From Ruegeria denitrificans (GTDB lineage Bacteria > Pseudomonadota > Alphaproteobacteria > Rhodobacterales > Rhodobacteraceae), in contig NZ_CYUD01000005.1 of assembly GCF_001458295.1 (NCBI RefSeq), positions 290,817 to 354,816 of the forward strand: DNA of 64,000 nt, read 5' to 3'. The notes under the pieces are model-generated. The model was not told the origin of the DNA, did not search any database, and saw nothing but the letters and a program-made list of their open reading frames with translations. The position numbers and the translations under genes are program-made. Of the stretch, positions 16,079 to 25,420 are shown one piece after another; position 1 is the first letter of the stretch, and each line of letters starts with the position of its first letter.

Positions 16079-17787
16079 CAGTGGCTCTCTCTGGTCACAA
16101 GGCGGGTGTCTTTGCCGACAAGGAAATCAAGGTCCGCGCCCTGATCGGCCTGTAACACATGGTCGATATAAAGTTTCGCGTAGCCGCGCGTATAATGCGG
16201 AGCATCCGGTTGCCATTCTGCGCGGCGCGCGTCCAGTTCTTTTTGGTCGACCAGCAATTCCAGCTCGCCCTTGCTGGCGGAAACACGGATACGGTCGCCG
16301 GTTTTTACCAGCGCCAGCGTGCCGCCCGCCTGTGCCTCGGGGCTTACGTGCAGGATGACGGTTCCGAATGCAGTGCCGGACATACGGGCGTCCGAAATAC
16401 GGATCATGTCGCGCACACCTTCTTTCACCAGCCGCGCGGGGATCGGCATGTTGCCGACCTCGGGCATGCCAGGATAGCCTTTGGGGCCGCAGCCTTTCAG
16501 CACCAAAATGGTCTCAGCCGTCACTGGAAGATCATCGCGGTCAATATTGGCTTTCAGGTCTTCGATGTTTTCAAAGACATAGGCTTCGGCCTCGGTTTCC
16601 AACAGTGCGTCCGTTGCGGCCGAGGGTTTTACGATTGCGCCGTTCGGTGCCAGATTGCCACGAAGCACGCGAAGGCCCGCGGCAGGTTTCACCGGATCAT
16701 CAAAGGGGCGGATGACGTCGCGGTTAAAACACTCGGCCCCTTCATAATGGGCTGAGATATCCTTGTTCAAAACCGTCTTCGCTGGCCGTAGAAATGGTTT
16801 CAGTTCGGACAAAACGACGGGAACGCCGCCTGCATAACAGAAATCCTCCATCAGGTATTTGCCCGAGGGCATGCAGTTGACCAGCAACGGGATTTCCGAG
16901 CCGATCTCGAAGCCCTTCAGGGTCAGATCAACGCCCACACGGCCCGCCAGCGCCAGCAAATGTACAACCGCATTGGTCGATCCACCCACGGCTGCGTTGA
17001 GCAGAATGGCATTTTCAAACGCTTCCTTGGTCAGAATGTCTGAGGGTTTCAGGTCTTCATCCACCATCTCGACAATGCGTTTCCCGGTCAGATGTGCCAG
17101 CGCCATACGCCGTGCATCCACGGCGGGCAGGGCGGCGTTGGTGGGCAGGCTCATGCCCATCGCCTCGACCAATGACGCCATTGTGCTGGCCGTGCCCATA
17201 GTCATGCAAACACCAGCGCTGCGCGACATGCCGGATTCCGCATTCATGAAATCCTGCAGGGTCATTTCACCTGCGCGTACGGCTTCAGAAAACTTCCAGA
17301 CGTCTGTGCCCGACCCGATATCCTGCCCGCGATACTTGCCGTTCAGCATTGGGCCGGAACTGACCACAATAGACGGCAGATCAACCGAGGCCGCACCCAT
17401 CAACTGCCCCGGCGTGGTCTTGTCACAACCGCCCAGCAGGACGACGCCATCAATGCCATAGGCGCGGATGGATTCCTCGACATCCATCGCCAGCAGGTTG
17501 CGGAACAGCATGGCGGTGGGTTTCATCTGCGTCTCGCCCAGCGACATCACCGGGAATTCAACGGGAAAGCCCCCGGCCTCCCACACGCCGCGTTTGACCC
17601 CTTCGGCCAGATCACGCAGGCCCGAGTTGCACGGCGTCAGCTCCGACCATGTGTTGCAGATACCGATGATGGGGCGCCCGTCAAACGCGTGATCCGGAAA
17701 GCCCTGGTTCTTCATCCACGAGCGGTGGATGAACCCATCTTTGTCCAGCTTGCCATACCAGTGCTGTGATCGGCGTTTTTTTGTCAT
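16078..17787 (-). CDS. IlvD/EDD-family dehydratase, probable galactonate (aldonate) dehydratase
   Basis: A 569-residue iron-sulfur dehydratase. Conserved elements are ICNTWSELTPCN (first cluster Cys region), LLGGCDKTTPGQLMGA (second Cys) and GMSRSAGVCMTMGTASTMA (third Cys), characteristic of the aldonate-dehydratase branch related to L-arabonate and D-xylonate dehydratases. In this operon it should dehydrate galactonate to 2-keto-3-deoxygalactonate, the substrate of the kinase gene two places downstream. I start at 17787 (MTKKRRSQHWYGK); a longer frame would run into the GH4 gene end. The gap to the GH4 gene is 25 bp. Branched-chain DHAD is unlikely given context and sequence. Confidence 0.85.
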   Translation of the reverse strand: MTKKRRSQHWYGKLDKDGFIHRSWMKNQGFPDHAFDGRPIIGICNTWSELTPCNSGLRDLAEGVKRGVWEAGGFPVEFPVMSLGETQMKPTAMLFRNLLAMDVEESIRAYGIDGVVLLGGCDKTTPGQLMGAASVDLPSIVVSSGPMLNGKYRGQDIGSGTDVWKFSEAVRAGEMTLQDFMNAESGMSRSAGVCMTMGTASTMASLVEAMGMSLPTNAALPAVDARRMALAHLTGKRIVEMVDEDLKPSDILTKEAFENAILLNAAVGGSTNAVVHLLALAGRVGVDLTLKGFEIGSEIPLLVNCMPSGKYLMEDFCYAGGVPVVLSELKPFLRPAKTVLNKDISAHYEGAECFNRDVIRPFDDPVKPAAGLRVLRGNLAPNGAIVKPSAATDALLETEAEAYVFENIEDLKANIDRDDLPVTAETILVLKGCGPKGYPGMPEVGNMPIPARLVKEGVRDMIRISDARMSGTAFGTVILHVSPEAQAGGTLALVKTGDRIRVSASKGELELLVDQKELDARRAEWQPDAPHYTRGYAKLYIDHVLQADQGADLDFLVGKDTRLVTRESH

Positions 17788-17812
17788 TTTTGATTGCCTT
17801 CTAATCTTGGCG

Positions 17813-19153
17813 TCAGGCGGCTTTGGCGGGTATGCACCAGTCCGGCAACCAGTCGGAATGAGCGATGAGCAAGTCATCGACTAGGTTGCGGATTTGGCGC
17901 AAATCCAGTTCGGCGGCAGTGTGCGGGTCCATCATGGCGGCGTGATATATGTATTCGGGGTTCCGGTCGACCAGCGCGCGTACCGTTAGCTCCTGCACAT
18001 TGATCTGACTGCGCATCAGCGCGATCAACTGCGGAGGGATGTCCGCGACCACTGAGGGCTGCACACCATTGCTGTCCACCAAACACGGGGTTTCAACGGC
18101 AGCCCCCAAGGGTAATTGCGGGACTTGGCCGGTGTTGGGCAGGTTGCCATAGGCCGCGTAAGGTGTGTTGGTGACGATGGCGTTCATCAGATCGGCAGCG
18201 AATTCGTGGCTGGGGGTGACCTTAATATTACGCCCTTCGGTCAGGGTCTTGGCCTGTTCTTTCCAACTGGCTACCTGCTCTACGCAGCGGGTCGGGTATT
18301 CGTCCAACGGGATCGAGAACTGCTCGATCAGGTCCTGCCGCCCGTCCTTGATGAACCACGGTACGTATTCCGCCAGATGCTCGGAACTTTCGGTGCAGAA
18401 ATAGCCCAGATGGTTCATTACCTCATACCGAACCTTATTGGGGCAGCGCGGCATCAGCAGTGGAGCCTTGGGTATCTGGCCGCTTGCATAGCCCTGCCGC
18501 AATGCGGGGTATAGATCGTGTCCTTGATGTTCCAACCGCAGAAAGAAGGCGACGTGATTGACGCCAGCGACTTTGAAACGGATGTCACCCTTGGGCAGGT
18601 CCAGATCATGCGCTAGCTCTTCGACTGTGTTCTGGACCGAATGGCACAGACCAACATGCTTCAGCGCTGGAAATTGCTCGGCCAGTGCCCAGGTATTGAT
18701 CGCCATTGGGTTGACGTATTGCAACAGGGTCGCATTGGGGCACAGCTGCATCATGTCCCGCGCCACATCCCACAGAACCGGAACCGTGCGTAGGCCGCGC
18801 ATGATGCCACCAATTCCCAGTGTGTCAGCTATAGTCTGGCGCAAGCCATATTGCTTGGGAATTTCAAAATCGGTGATCGTGCAGGGGTCGTACCCGCCGA
18901 TCTGGAAGGCGGTGATCACGAAATCCGCCCCGTCCAGCGCGGCGCGGCGATTGGTATGAATAGAGACGGACGCGTCCGATCCGACCGAGCGGATCATTGC
19001 CCGAGCGACCGCCTCGCTTTCAGCCAAACGCTCGGGGTCGATATCCATCAGCGCAAAGTGGCTGTCGGCCAGCGCAGGGGTCAGCAGGGCATCGCCCACG
19101 ATGTTCTGCATGAAGATCGTGGAACCCGCACCAATAAAGGTGATCTTGGTCAT
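17813..19153 (-). CDS. GH4 alpha-galactosidase/6-phospho-glycosidase family enzyme
   Basis: A 446-residue NAD+/Mn2+-dependent family GH4 glycosidase. The N-terminal Rossmann motif ITFIGAGSTIF binds NAD+, and the metal-site motifs GLCHSVQ (Cys) and GVNHVAFF (His) are present, as in MelA-type alpha-galactosidases. The LGIGGIMRGLRTVPV and YVNPMAINTWAL segments also fit. It acts in the cytoplasm, probably freeing galactose from melibiose/raffinose-type sugars imported by the ABC genes just upstream (21-bp gap). GH4 also includes alpha-glucosidases and glucuronidases, so substrate assignment rests mainly on the galactonate genes downstream. Confidence 0.87.
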   Translation of the reverse strand: MTKITFIGAGSTIFMQNIVGDALLTPALADSHFALMDIDPERLAESEAVARAMIRSVGSDASVSIHTNRRAALDGADFVITAFQIGGYDPCTITDFEIPKQYGLRQTIADTLGIGGIMRGLRTVPVLWDVARDMMQLCPNATLLQYVNPMAINTWALAEQFPALKHVGLCHSVQNTVEELAHDLDLPKGDIRFKVAGVNHVAFFLRLEHQGHDLYPALRQGYASGQIPKAPLLMPRCPNKVRYEVMNHLGYFCTESSEHLAEYVPWFIKDGRQDLIEQFSIPLDEYPTRCVEQVASWKEQAKTLTEGRNIKVTPSHEFAADLMNAIVTNTPYAAYGNLPNTGQVPQLPLGAAVETPCLVDSNGVQPSVVADIPPQLIALMRSQINVQELTVRALVDRNPEYIYHAAMMDPHTAAELDLRQIRNLVDDLLIAHSDWLPDWCIPAKAA

Positions 19154-19174
19154 ATGGCGAACTCCGGTTCGAAG

Positions 19175-20023
19175 CTATTTGACGGCACCGAGGGTCAGGC
19201 CCGCGATGAAGTGTTTCTGCATCAGGAAGAACATGGCCACCGGCGGCAAGGCTGCCACGATAGAGCCGGCGCTCATCAACTGATAGGCGGCGCGGAATTG
19301 CGCGTTAAAGCTGGTGATACCCGCAGTGACTGGTTGACTTTCGGCCCCTTGGGTCAGGACAACGGCCCAGAAATAATCGTTCCAGATGAAGGTGAAGATC
19401 AGCACGCTGAGCGCGGCGATGGCTGGCTTCATCAGTGGCAAGACTACGTACCAAAAGATGCGCCATTCGCTGATGCCCTCGACTCGGGCAGCCTCGATCA
19501 GTTCAAACGGCAGCGCGCGGATAAAATTGCGCATGAACAGGGTGCAGAACCCGGTCTGGAAGGCGATGTGGAACAGAACGAGCCCGGTTTTGGTGTTGTA
19601 CAGACCCAATTGCAGGGTCAAGTCGCGGACCGGAACCATCAGGATCTGGAAGGGCACGAAATTGCCCGCCACAAACATAAAGAAAATCCAGATGTTCGAA
19701 CGGAACTTGTATATCCCCAGCGCAAAGCCGGTCATACAGCTTAGCGCCACGGCTCCGATCACCGTTGGGATAGTGATCAGGAACGAGTTCAGCAGATACC
19801 GTGGCATGTCTGAATTAAAGAACACCTGCCCGTAGTTGAACGCGCCTTCAAAGCTGGACGGCATGCCCCAATAGTTCGCATTAGTAAAATCGGCAGCCGG
19901 TTTGACCGAGAACAGAGCAACGGCCAGAAGCGGTCCCAGCCACAGAAGCAAAGCCAGAGGCAGCATGGCCTGATAGCTGATCTGCGCCGTGCGGGATTGT
20001 TTTTCGATGGGTTTCGGAAACAT
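19175..20023 (-). CDS. Carbohydrate ABC transporter permease, MalG type
   Basis: A 282-residue inner-membrane permease with six predicted hydrophobic segments. The C-terminal EAA loop is EAARVEGISEWRIFWYVVLPLMKP, the ATPase contact. The N-terminal half has the PAADFTNANYWG periplasmic stretch and a TVIGAVALSCMTGFALG segment typical of the CUT1 sugar family. It is separated by one base from the partner permease gene and is the third gene of the galactoside operon. It should form the heterodimeric channel with the next gene. Confidence 0.9.
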   Translation of the reverse strand: MFPKPIEKQSRTAQISYQAMLPLALLLWLGPLLAVALFSVKPAADFTNANYWGMPSSFEGAFNYGQVFFNSDMPRYLLNSFLITIPTVIGAVALSCMTGFALGIYKFRSNIWIFFMFVAGNFVPFQILMVPVRDLTLQLGLYNTKTGLVLFHIAFQTGFCTLFMRNFIRALPFELIEAARVEGISEWRIFWYVVLPLMKPAIAALSVLIFTFIWNDYFWAVVLTQGAESQPVTAGITSFNAQFRAAYQLMSAGSIVAALPPVAMFFLMQKHFIAGLTLGAVK

Positions 20024-20024
20024 C

Positions 20025-20948
20025 TTAGTGCCCCTTTTCTTCGCGGTACATCGACCACAGGAAATAGGCGATGAAACACAGCATGATCAGGAACAGGATC
20101 ACTGCGATGGCGGCACCATACCCCATGCGGAAGCCGTATTCGGACAAGGCGACCTCGAACATGTAGTAGGCCAGCACGCGGGATGATCCGAAAGGGCCGC
20201 CTTGCGTCATGATCGAAATCAGGTCGAATGACCGCAGCGCACCGATGATGGTCACGACAAAGGCGATGAACGTGGCGGGGCGCAGTTGCGGCAGAATGAT
20301 ATGCCACAGCATGCGCAGGCCCTTGGCGCCGTCCAGACGCCCGGCCTCAATCTGTTCGGGGTCCACTGCGTTCAGGCCGGTCAGGTAGAGGATCATGCAA
20401 TAGGCCGTTTGCGGCCAGAGGCCGGCAAAGATGATGCCATAGGTGACAAAGCGTTCATCCCCCAGCACATTCAGCGGACCGAGGCCGAACAGACCGAGGA
20501 ATTCGTTGAGCAGGCCGAATGTCGGGTCATAGAACCAAGTGAAAACAAGGCCGACAACGACCTGAGATATAACGAAGGGGAAGAAGAACAGTGATTTGTA
20601 CAGGCGGATGCCCCAGACCGTCTGGTTTAGGAACAGCGCTATGAACAAACCTGCCGGGATCGCGGCCAGGTAGAGGATAAGCCAGATCAAGTTGTTTTTC
20701 AGCGAGGTATAGAAGGCATCCCGGTCGACCCATTCCCAATACAGGTCCTCGTAATTGCGGAACCCGACATATTCTGCCGCGCCAAGCCCGTCCCATTCGT
20801 ATAGGGACAGGTTGAAGGATTGGAACACTGGAATGATCACATAGACCATAAAGAACAGCAGACCAGGAGCCAGAAACAGCCATGGTGCGATGCGTTGTTG
20901 GTTTTTGTGGAACCAGCTTTCCTGTTCCATATCTGCGGCAGGGGTCAT
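20025..20948 (-). CDS. Carbohydrate ABC transporter permease, MalF type
   Basis: A 307-residue CUT1-family permease. It begins with a soluble MTPAADMEQESWFHKNQQ stretch, then APWLFLAPGLLFFMVYVIIPV as first membrane segment, with the EAA loop EAGRLDGAKGLRMLWHIILP near residue 220. I start at the ATG at 20948; an in-frame extension to 21032 would nearly reach the binding-protein gene and is not family-like. It lies 92 bp after the binding-protein gene and 1 bp before the second permease. The matching ATPase is most likely the divergently encoded one at 23.2-24.3 kb. Confidence 0.88.
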   Translation of the reverse strand: MTPAADMEQESWFHKNQQRIAPWLFLAPGLLFFMVYVIIPVFQSFNLSLYEWDGLGAAEYVGFRNYEDLYWEWVDRDAFYTSLKNNLIWLILYLAAIPAGLFIALFLNQTVWGIRLYKSLFFFPFVISQVVVGLVFTWFYDPTFGLLNEFLGLFGLGPLNVLGDERFVTYGIIFAGLWPQTAYCMILYLTGLNAVDPEQIEAGRLDGAKGLRMLWHIILPQLRPATFIAFVVTIIGALRSFDLISIMTQGGPFGSSRVLAYYMFEVALSEYGFRMGYGAAIAVILFLIMLCFIAYFLWSMYREEKGH

Positions 20949-21040
20949 GGTGTCGTTCCGGTTGAGGTGCTGGCGGGCTAGATCCCGCCTTATTTTCGAG
21001 ATCGGGTAGGGCCGGGGTTTTGCCCGGCCCAAACCGCCAG

Positions 21041-22300
21041 TTACTGATCGTAGATACGCTGACGTGCGCGTTCCAGCTTCGCCAGAATACGATCAGCATT
21101 GTCCGGCTTGACCATGAACTCCTGGAAGCCTTCCATCGACACTTTGGCCATTTCAGCCGGAGCGTCCCGGTCCCAGAACTGGGCCACGCCGCCGGGGCTG
21201 TTCGATGACAGCATGGTAAAGCCCTGTTGCAGGAACTTGTCATCATCCACCGCCGATTGTGCGTTCACCGGCAGTTGGCCCAGATTTGCGCCGTTGTTGA
21301 TTTCGGTTTGCTCATCTGCCGAGACAACGAAACGCAGGAATTCGCGCGCGGCTTCCTTGTTCGACGCGTTGGCAGGGATGTGGAACGTGTCGGTAGGTGC
21401 ATCCTCGGCCAGCTCAACATCCGGGTTGATCGCGACAAACTGATAAAAGTCCAGTTGATCATCGGTCAAACCTGCCTCGCGTAGCGGAGCGACGGCGAAG
21501 TTGCCCATCAGATACGCGGCGGCTTCGCCATTGACCATGAAGGGCAGGGCTTCTTGCCAGCTATACGTCTGATGATTGTCGATAAACGCGCCCATGTCGA
21601 TCAGCTGTTTCCAGTTGGCGAAGGTCTGCTTGACCCGGTCGTCTTCCCAGCTGATTTCGCCATTGGCGAGTTGGTTGTGGAAGTCGAACCCGTTGGTGCG
21701 CATATTCAGGTAGTCGAACCAGCCACCGGCAGTCCAGAGGAACTTGGTGCCGATAGTATAGCACGCGCGGCCGGAATCGACGATCTTCTGGCAGTTGACC
21801 AGCTCTTCTTCCCAAGTGGTCGGCTCGGTCAGACCCAGCTCGTCAAAGATGTCTTTGCGGTAGTAAACGCCCCATTGATAATAGGTATAGGGCACGCCCC
21901 ATTGCTTGCCGTCGATGGTCATCGCGCCTTTGGTCGAGGCGAGATTATCCGCAATTGCGGGTTCAGCCCACAGGTCAGACACATCCTCGAAAAGACCGGC
22001 CTCGACATAGGGCTTCATTCGGTTGGCCGCATACCAAGTTGCAACGTCCGGCGTGTCCGCCGTCAGGAAGTTGCGGATCTGCGTCTTATACGCCTCGCGG
22101 TCGATCACCGTGGTTTCAATTGTCAGTCCCGGATGCTGCTCCGCGAACCGGTCGATCATCTCCTCCATCGTCGCGCGGGGCGCCGGGTTCGATGTATCGA
22201 GGAAGATTCTCAGTTCGCCGGACAGTTCGGCTGCAACAGGCGCAGCAAGTGCCACACTGGCCGCCAACGCCACCGCGGTGCGTTTGAACATGGAATGCAT
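21041..22300 (-). CDS. Carbohydrate ABC transporter substrate-binding protein (family 1)
   Basis: A 419-residue periplasmic binding protein with a signal peptide (MFKRTAVALAASVALAAPVAA). The mature part starts LSGELRIFLDTSNPAPR and shows the family-1 PDVATWYAANRMKPYVEAGL and GVPYTYYQWGVYYRKDIFDE patterns of CUT1 sugar binders. The start at 22300 follows a strong GGGAGGAAACC ribosome site; a longer frame to 22393 would cover the operator region. It is the first gene of the ten-gene operon, downstream of a promoter with a KdgR-like box. The probable ligand is an alpha- or beta-galactoside. Confidence 0.88.
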   Translation of the reverse strand: MHSMFKRTAVALAASVALAAPVAAELSGELRIFLDTSNPAPRATMEEMIDRFAEQHPGLTIETTVIDREAYKTQIRNFLTADTPDVATWYAANRMKPYVEAGLFEDVSDLWAEPAIADNLASTKGAMTIDGKQWGVPYTYYQWGVYYRKDIFDELGLTEPTTWEEELVNCQKIVDSGRACYTIGTKFLWTAGGWFDYLNMRTNGFDFHNQLANGEISWEDDRVKQTFANWKQLIDMGAFIDNHQTYSWQEALPFMVNGEAAAYLMGNFAVAPLREAGLTDDQLDFYQFVAINPDVELAEDAPTDTFHIPANASNKEAAREFLRFVVSADEQTEINNGANLGQLPVNAQSAVDDDKFLQQGFTMLSSNSPGGVAQFWDRDAPAEMAKVSMEGFQEFMVKPDNADRILAKLERARQRIYDQ

Positions 22301-22337
22301 GGTTTCCTCCCTTAGCTTCCACTTTAAGTTCCAAATA

Positions 22338-22354
22338 ATGAAACTGTGTTTTAT
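22338..22354. promoter_or_regulatory. KdgR/IclR-like operator box in the divergent promoter region
   Basis: ATGAAACTGTGTTTTAT is a near-perfect inverted repeat (ATGAAAC/GTTTTAT, one mismatch, 3-bp centre), closely resembling the TGAAA-N5-TTTCA type boxes bound by KdgR and other IclR-family proteins. It lies just downstream of a candidate minus-strand promoter, so binding should repress the galactoside operon. The divergent gene encodes an IclR-family regulator. The repeat is seen; the partner is inferred. Confidence 0.55.
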
Positions 22355-22363
22355 ATATTGAAA

Positions 22364-22393
22364 ACTACACATCGACTCGGTTAGTCTTGTCAA
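22364..22393 (-). promoter_or_regulatory. Candidate promoter of the galactoside operon
   Basis: On the minus strand a consensus TTGACA (22393-22388) is followed after 18 bp by TGTAGT (22369-22364). The expected transcription start, near 22357, lies immediately before the KdgR-like box, a good geometry for repression. Assigned by eye. Confidence 0.4.
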
Positions 22394-22441
22394 GACCCTC
22401 GTGCAGTTGGCGATGGGTCAATGGGAGGAGAACAGACGCCC

Positions 22442-23248
22442 GTGGCAGGTGACGGAACAATTGGAAAAGCATGTGATGTGCTGGATCAGGTGGCGGCTTT
22501 TGCGCGTCCGGTCCGATTTGCGGAACTGTTAGAGAGCAGCGATTTCCCCAAGGCGACGCTGTACCGTTTTCTGCAGACGCTGACCAATCAAGGCATGCTG
22601 TCATACGACCCTGACCGGCAGACTTATACTCCTGGTCTGCGATTGGTCAGGTTGGCGCATGCGGCGTGGACGCAAAGCTCACTCGCGCCGATTGCGCGGC
22701 CGTTTCTGGATGCGCTAAGCGCAGAAACCGGGGAAACGGTGCATCTGGCGCAGTTGGATGCAAGCCAGGTGCTTTATGTCGACAAGCGCAACGCTGCGCA
22801 GCCGGTCGAGATGTATTCCCAGGCAGGCAAGGTCGGCCCGGCCTATTGCACCGGCGTTGGCAAAGCGATGATGGCTTATCTGGATGAGACTGCGCTGGAC
22901 CGTGCCGTGTCTCAGCAGAGCTATCATAAGTTCACTGACAAAACACTAACCTCCGAGGCGGCCCTGCGCGCTGATCTCGATCTGATCCGCAGCCGGGGCT
23001 ATGCCATCGACGATGAAGAGCACGAGCCCGGCATCATCTGTATAGCTTGCCCGATTCTGACGTCGGGCGGGCGGATGCTGGGTGCGATTTCGGTCACCGG
23101 ATCGACCGAGCGGATGAATTTTCAACAATTGGAAACCTGGGTTCCTCGTGTTCGCCGTGTGGCTGACCAGATCGGAACCGAAGCGCAGACCTGGCGGTTC
23201 CCCGAGACCCGCCTCAACGCCGACAAAGACAGGATACAAGCGACATGA
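22442..23248 (+). CDS. IclR-family transcriptional regulator
   Basis: A 268-residue regulator with the N-terminal winged HTH (FAELLESSDFPKATLYRFLQTL) and the C-terminal IclR effector domain (GETVHLAQLDASQVLYVDKRNA, YCTGVGKAMMAYL, IACPILTSGGRMLGAISVTG). I favour the GTG at 22442, because GGAGGAG (22424-22430) lies 11 bp before it. The ATG at 22421 abuts that ribosome site and would add only seven residues. The stop overlaps the ABC ATPase start by 4 bp. Diverging from the galactoside operon with a KdgR-like box in between, it probably represses that operon; 2-keto-3-deoxygalactonate or a related acid is a plausible inducer (inference from KdgR). Confidence 0.87.
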   Translation: MAGDGTIGKACDVLDQVAAFARPVRFAELLESSDFPKATLYRFLQTLTNQGMLSYDPDRQTYTPGLRLVRLAHAAWTQSSLAPIARPFLDALSAETGETVHLAQLDASQVLYVDKRNAAQPVEMYSQAGKVGPAYCTGVGKAMMAYLDETALDRAVSQQSYHKFTDKTLTSEAALRADLDLIRSRGYAIDDEEHEPGIICIACPILTSGGRMLGAISVTGSTERMNFQQLETWVPRVRRVADQIGTEAQTWRFPETRLNADKDRIQAT

Positions 23249-24303
23249 CGGGTGTGACTCTGAACCAGGCAATCAAACGGTATGGTGAGACGCAGGTTAT
23301 TCACGGCATTGATCTGGAAATCGAGGATGGCGAGTTCTGCGTGTTCGTTGGTCCCTCGGGGTGTGGTAAATCTACTTTGCTGCGGATGATTGCGGGGCTT
23401 GAAGATACCACCAAAGGGCAAATTCATATTGGGATGCGCGATGTGACCCATATGGATCCGGCCAAGCGGGGCGTGGCGATGGTGTTCCAGACCTATGCTT
23501 TGTATCCGCACATGACCGTGGCCGAGAATATGGGCTTTGGCCTGCGAATGAACGGTGTTCCCAAGCCCGAGATCGACCAGAAAGTGCAGCAGGCATCGAA
23601 TATTCTGAAACTGGATCAGTACCTCAAGCGCAAGCCCAAAGCTCTGTCTGGCGGTCAGCGTCAGCGTGTTGCCATTGGCCGCGCCATTGTGCGGGGCCCT
23701 GAGGTGTTTCTGTTCGACGAACCTCTGTCTAACCTCGATGCGGAGTTGCGCGTCGAGATGCGGGTCGAAATCGCGCGGCTGCACAATGAGATTGGTGCGA
23801 CAATGATCTACGTGACCCATGATCAGGTCGAGGCGATGACAATGGCCGACAAGATCGTAGTGCTGCGCGATGGCCGGATTGAACAGGTCGGTGCGCCAAT
23901 GGACCTATATCGCGATCCGGATAATCGCTTTGTGGCGGGCTTCATCGGGTCGCCGGCGATGAATTTTCTGGAGTGCGACTTTGCGGATGGCCAAGTCTCG
24001 CACCCGGCGCTTGGGGCGCCTTTGGACGTGACGGCCACTGTGCCTGCGGGTCTGAAGAAGGTGACGCTGGGCATTCGCCCTGAACATATCGAGGTTGATC
24101 GTGCGGGTGATACCTGCACCGTGGATCTGACCGAGGCACTTGGCGGGGTAAGCTATTCCTATCTTCTGACCCCAAATGGCGACAAGCTGATTGTTGAAGA
24201 GCGTGATGACCAGCGCAGCAAGCAAAGGGAACGTATCGGCATCACCGTACGTTCAGACCGCGCCATGCTGTTTGATCCTGAAACCGGCCAACGGTTCCGG
24301 TAA
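23245..24303 (+). CDS. Sugar ABC transporter ATP-binding protein (MalK/UgpC family)
   Basis: A 352-residue ATPase. It has Walker A GPSGCGKST, the signature LSGGQRQRVAIGR, Walker B VFLFDEPLSNLDAE and the H-loop YVTHDQ. The C-terminal ~110 residues form the OB-fold regulatory domain of MalK-type proteins (GIRPEHIEV). It should energise the divergent permease pair (19.2-20.9 kb). MalK-like subunits can be shared, so it might also serve other CUT1 importers, but not the PAAT-type permease at 6.2 kb, which uses a shorter ATPase class. Translationally coupled to the IclR gene. Confidence 0.93.
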   Translation: MTGVTLNQAIKRYGETQVIHGIDLEIEDGEFCVFVGPSGCGKSTLLRMIAGLEDTTKGQIHIGMRDVTHMDPAKRGVAMVFQTYALYPHMTVAENMGFGLRMNGVPKPEIDQKVQQASNILKLDQYLKRKPKALSGGQRQRVAIGRAIVRGPEVFLFDEPLSNLDAELRVEMRVEIARLHNEIGATMIYVTHDQVEAMTMADKIVVLRDGRIEQVGAPMDLYRDPDNRFVAGFIGSPAMNFLECDFADGQVSHPALGAPLDVTATVPAGLKKVTLGIRPEHIEVDRAGDTCTVDLTEALGGVSYSYLLTPNGDKLIVEERDDQRSKQRERIGITVRSDRAMLFDPETGQRFR

Positions 24304-24460
24304 CTACAAAATCCTGAGTGAAGCAAAACGCGCCGATCCCTCCGATCCAGCGTGTTTTTTGCAGTGGCAATTCTTCTGGATTTTGTATCCAATATCCGTT
24401 ATGGCGAGTCGAAAAGGTTTCCCGCCCGTTCCTATGCTGCATTCTGGAAGGATAGCTCCG

Positions 24461-25420
24461 ATGTCGACCAATGTTTTCACCGGCACCATGCCTGCGCTTA
24501 TGACCCCTTGTAAGGCCGATCGTACGCCTGATTTTGACGCGCTGGTGCGTAAAGGAAAACAGATGATCGACGCAGGTATGTCGGCGGTGGTCTATTGTGG
24601 CTCTATGGGGGATTGGCCGCTGCTGACCGACGCGCAGCGGATGGAAGGTGTCGAACGGCTGGTCGACGCAGGGTTGCCCGTTGTGGTCGGGACCGGAGCC
24701 ATCAATACAAAATCCGCAGTGGCCCATGCCGCCCATGCGCAGAAGGTAGGCGCCGTTGGCCTGATGGTGATCCCGCGTGTGTTGTCGCGGGGTAGCTCTC
24801 CGACCGCGCAAAGGAACCATTTCAAGGCGATCTTGGCTGCTGCGCCAGATGTTCCAGCGATCATCTACAACAGCCCATATTATGGTTTTGCCACGCGCGC
24901 TGATCTGTTCTTTGCTCTGCGCGCCGAGCACCCCAACCTTATCGGCTTCAAGGAATTCGGCGGCAAAGATGATCTACGCTATGCCGCAGAAAACATCACC
25001 AGCCATGACGATCAGATTACTTTGATGGTGGGCGTCGATACCGAGGTATACCACGGCTTCGTCAATTGCGGCGCAACCGGCTCGATCACCGGGATCGGCA
25101 CCGCGTTGCCGCGAGAGGCGCTGTTGCTGGCCGCGTTATCCAAAAAGGCGGCTCAGGGCCACGCCGAAGCCCGACAGCGGGGGCAGGAGCTGACCGAAGC
25201 GATCCACGTGCTGTCCAGCTTTGACGAGGGCCCAGATCTGGTGCTGTATTACAAGCACCTTCTGGTTCTGAACGGAGAGCAGGAATACCGTCTGCACTTC
25301 AACGAAACGGACGAGCTGACCGATGCACAGCGCAACTATTGCGAACAGCAATACGACCTGTTCCGCTCATGGTTCGCCGACTGGTCCAAACAGGGCGGAG
25401 TAATCGCTGAATGCATGTAA
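24461..25420 (+). CDS. DapA-family lyase, probable 1-pyrroline-4-hydroxy-2-carboxylate deaminase
   Basis: A 319-residue TIM-barrel protein of the dihydrodipicolinate synthase/N-acetylneuraminate lyase family. The Schiff-base lysine is in LIGFKEFGG and the conserved tyrosine in IIYNSPYYGF. I start at the ATG at 24461 (MSTNVFTGTMPALMTPC), preceded by AAGGA; longer frames overlap the ATPase gene. It is followed, with a 10-bp overlap, by a proline-racemase-family epimerase and a FAD oxidase. That is the known arrangement for bacterial hydroxyproline breakdown, in which this family member deaminates pyrroline-4-hydroxy-2-carboxylate to alpha-ketoglutarate semialdehyde. Family is seen; the specific reaction is inferred from context. 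Confidence 0.8.
   Translation: MSTNVFTGTMPALMTPCKADRTPDFDALVRKGKQMIDAGMSAVVYCGSMGDWPLLTDAQRMEGVERLVDAGLPVVVGTGAINTKSAVAHAAHAQKVGAVGLMVIPRVLSRGSSPTAQRNHFKAILAAAPDVPAIIYNSPYYGFATRADLFFALRAEHPNLIGFKEFGGKDDLRYAAENITSHDDQITLMVGVDTEVYHGFVNCGATGSITGIGTALPREALLLAALSKKAAQGHAEARQRGQELTEAIHVLSSFDEGPDLVLYYKHLLVLNGEQEYRLHFNETDELTDAQRNYCEQQYDLFRSWFADWSKQGGVIAECM

Noticed and set aside
18851..19744. 297-codon plus-strand frame opposite the GH4 and permease genes
   Set aside because: It crosses two clear minus-strand genes and their boundary; composition is shadow-like.
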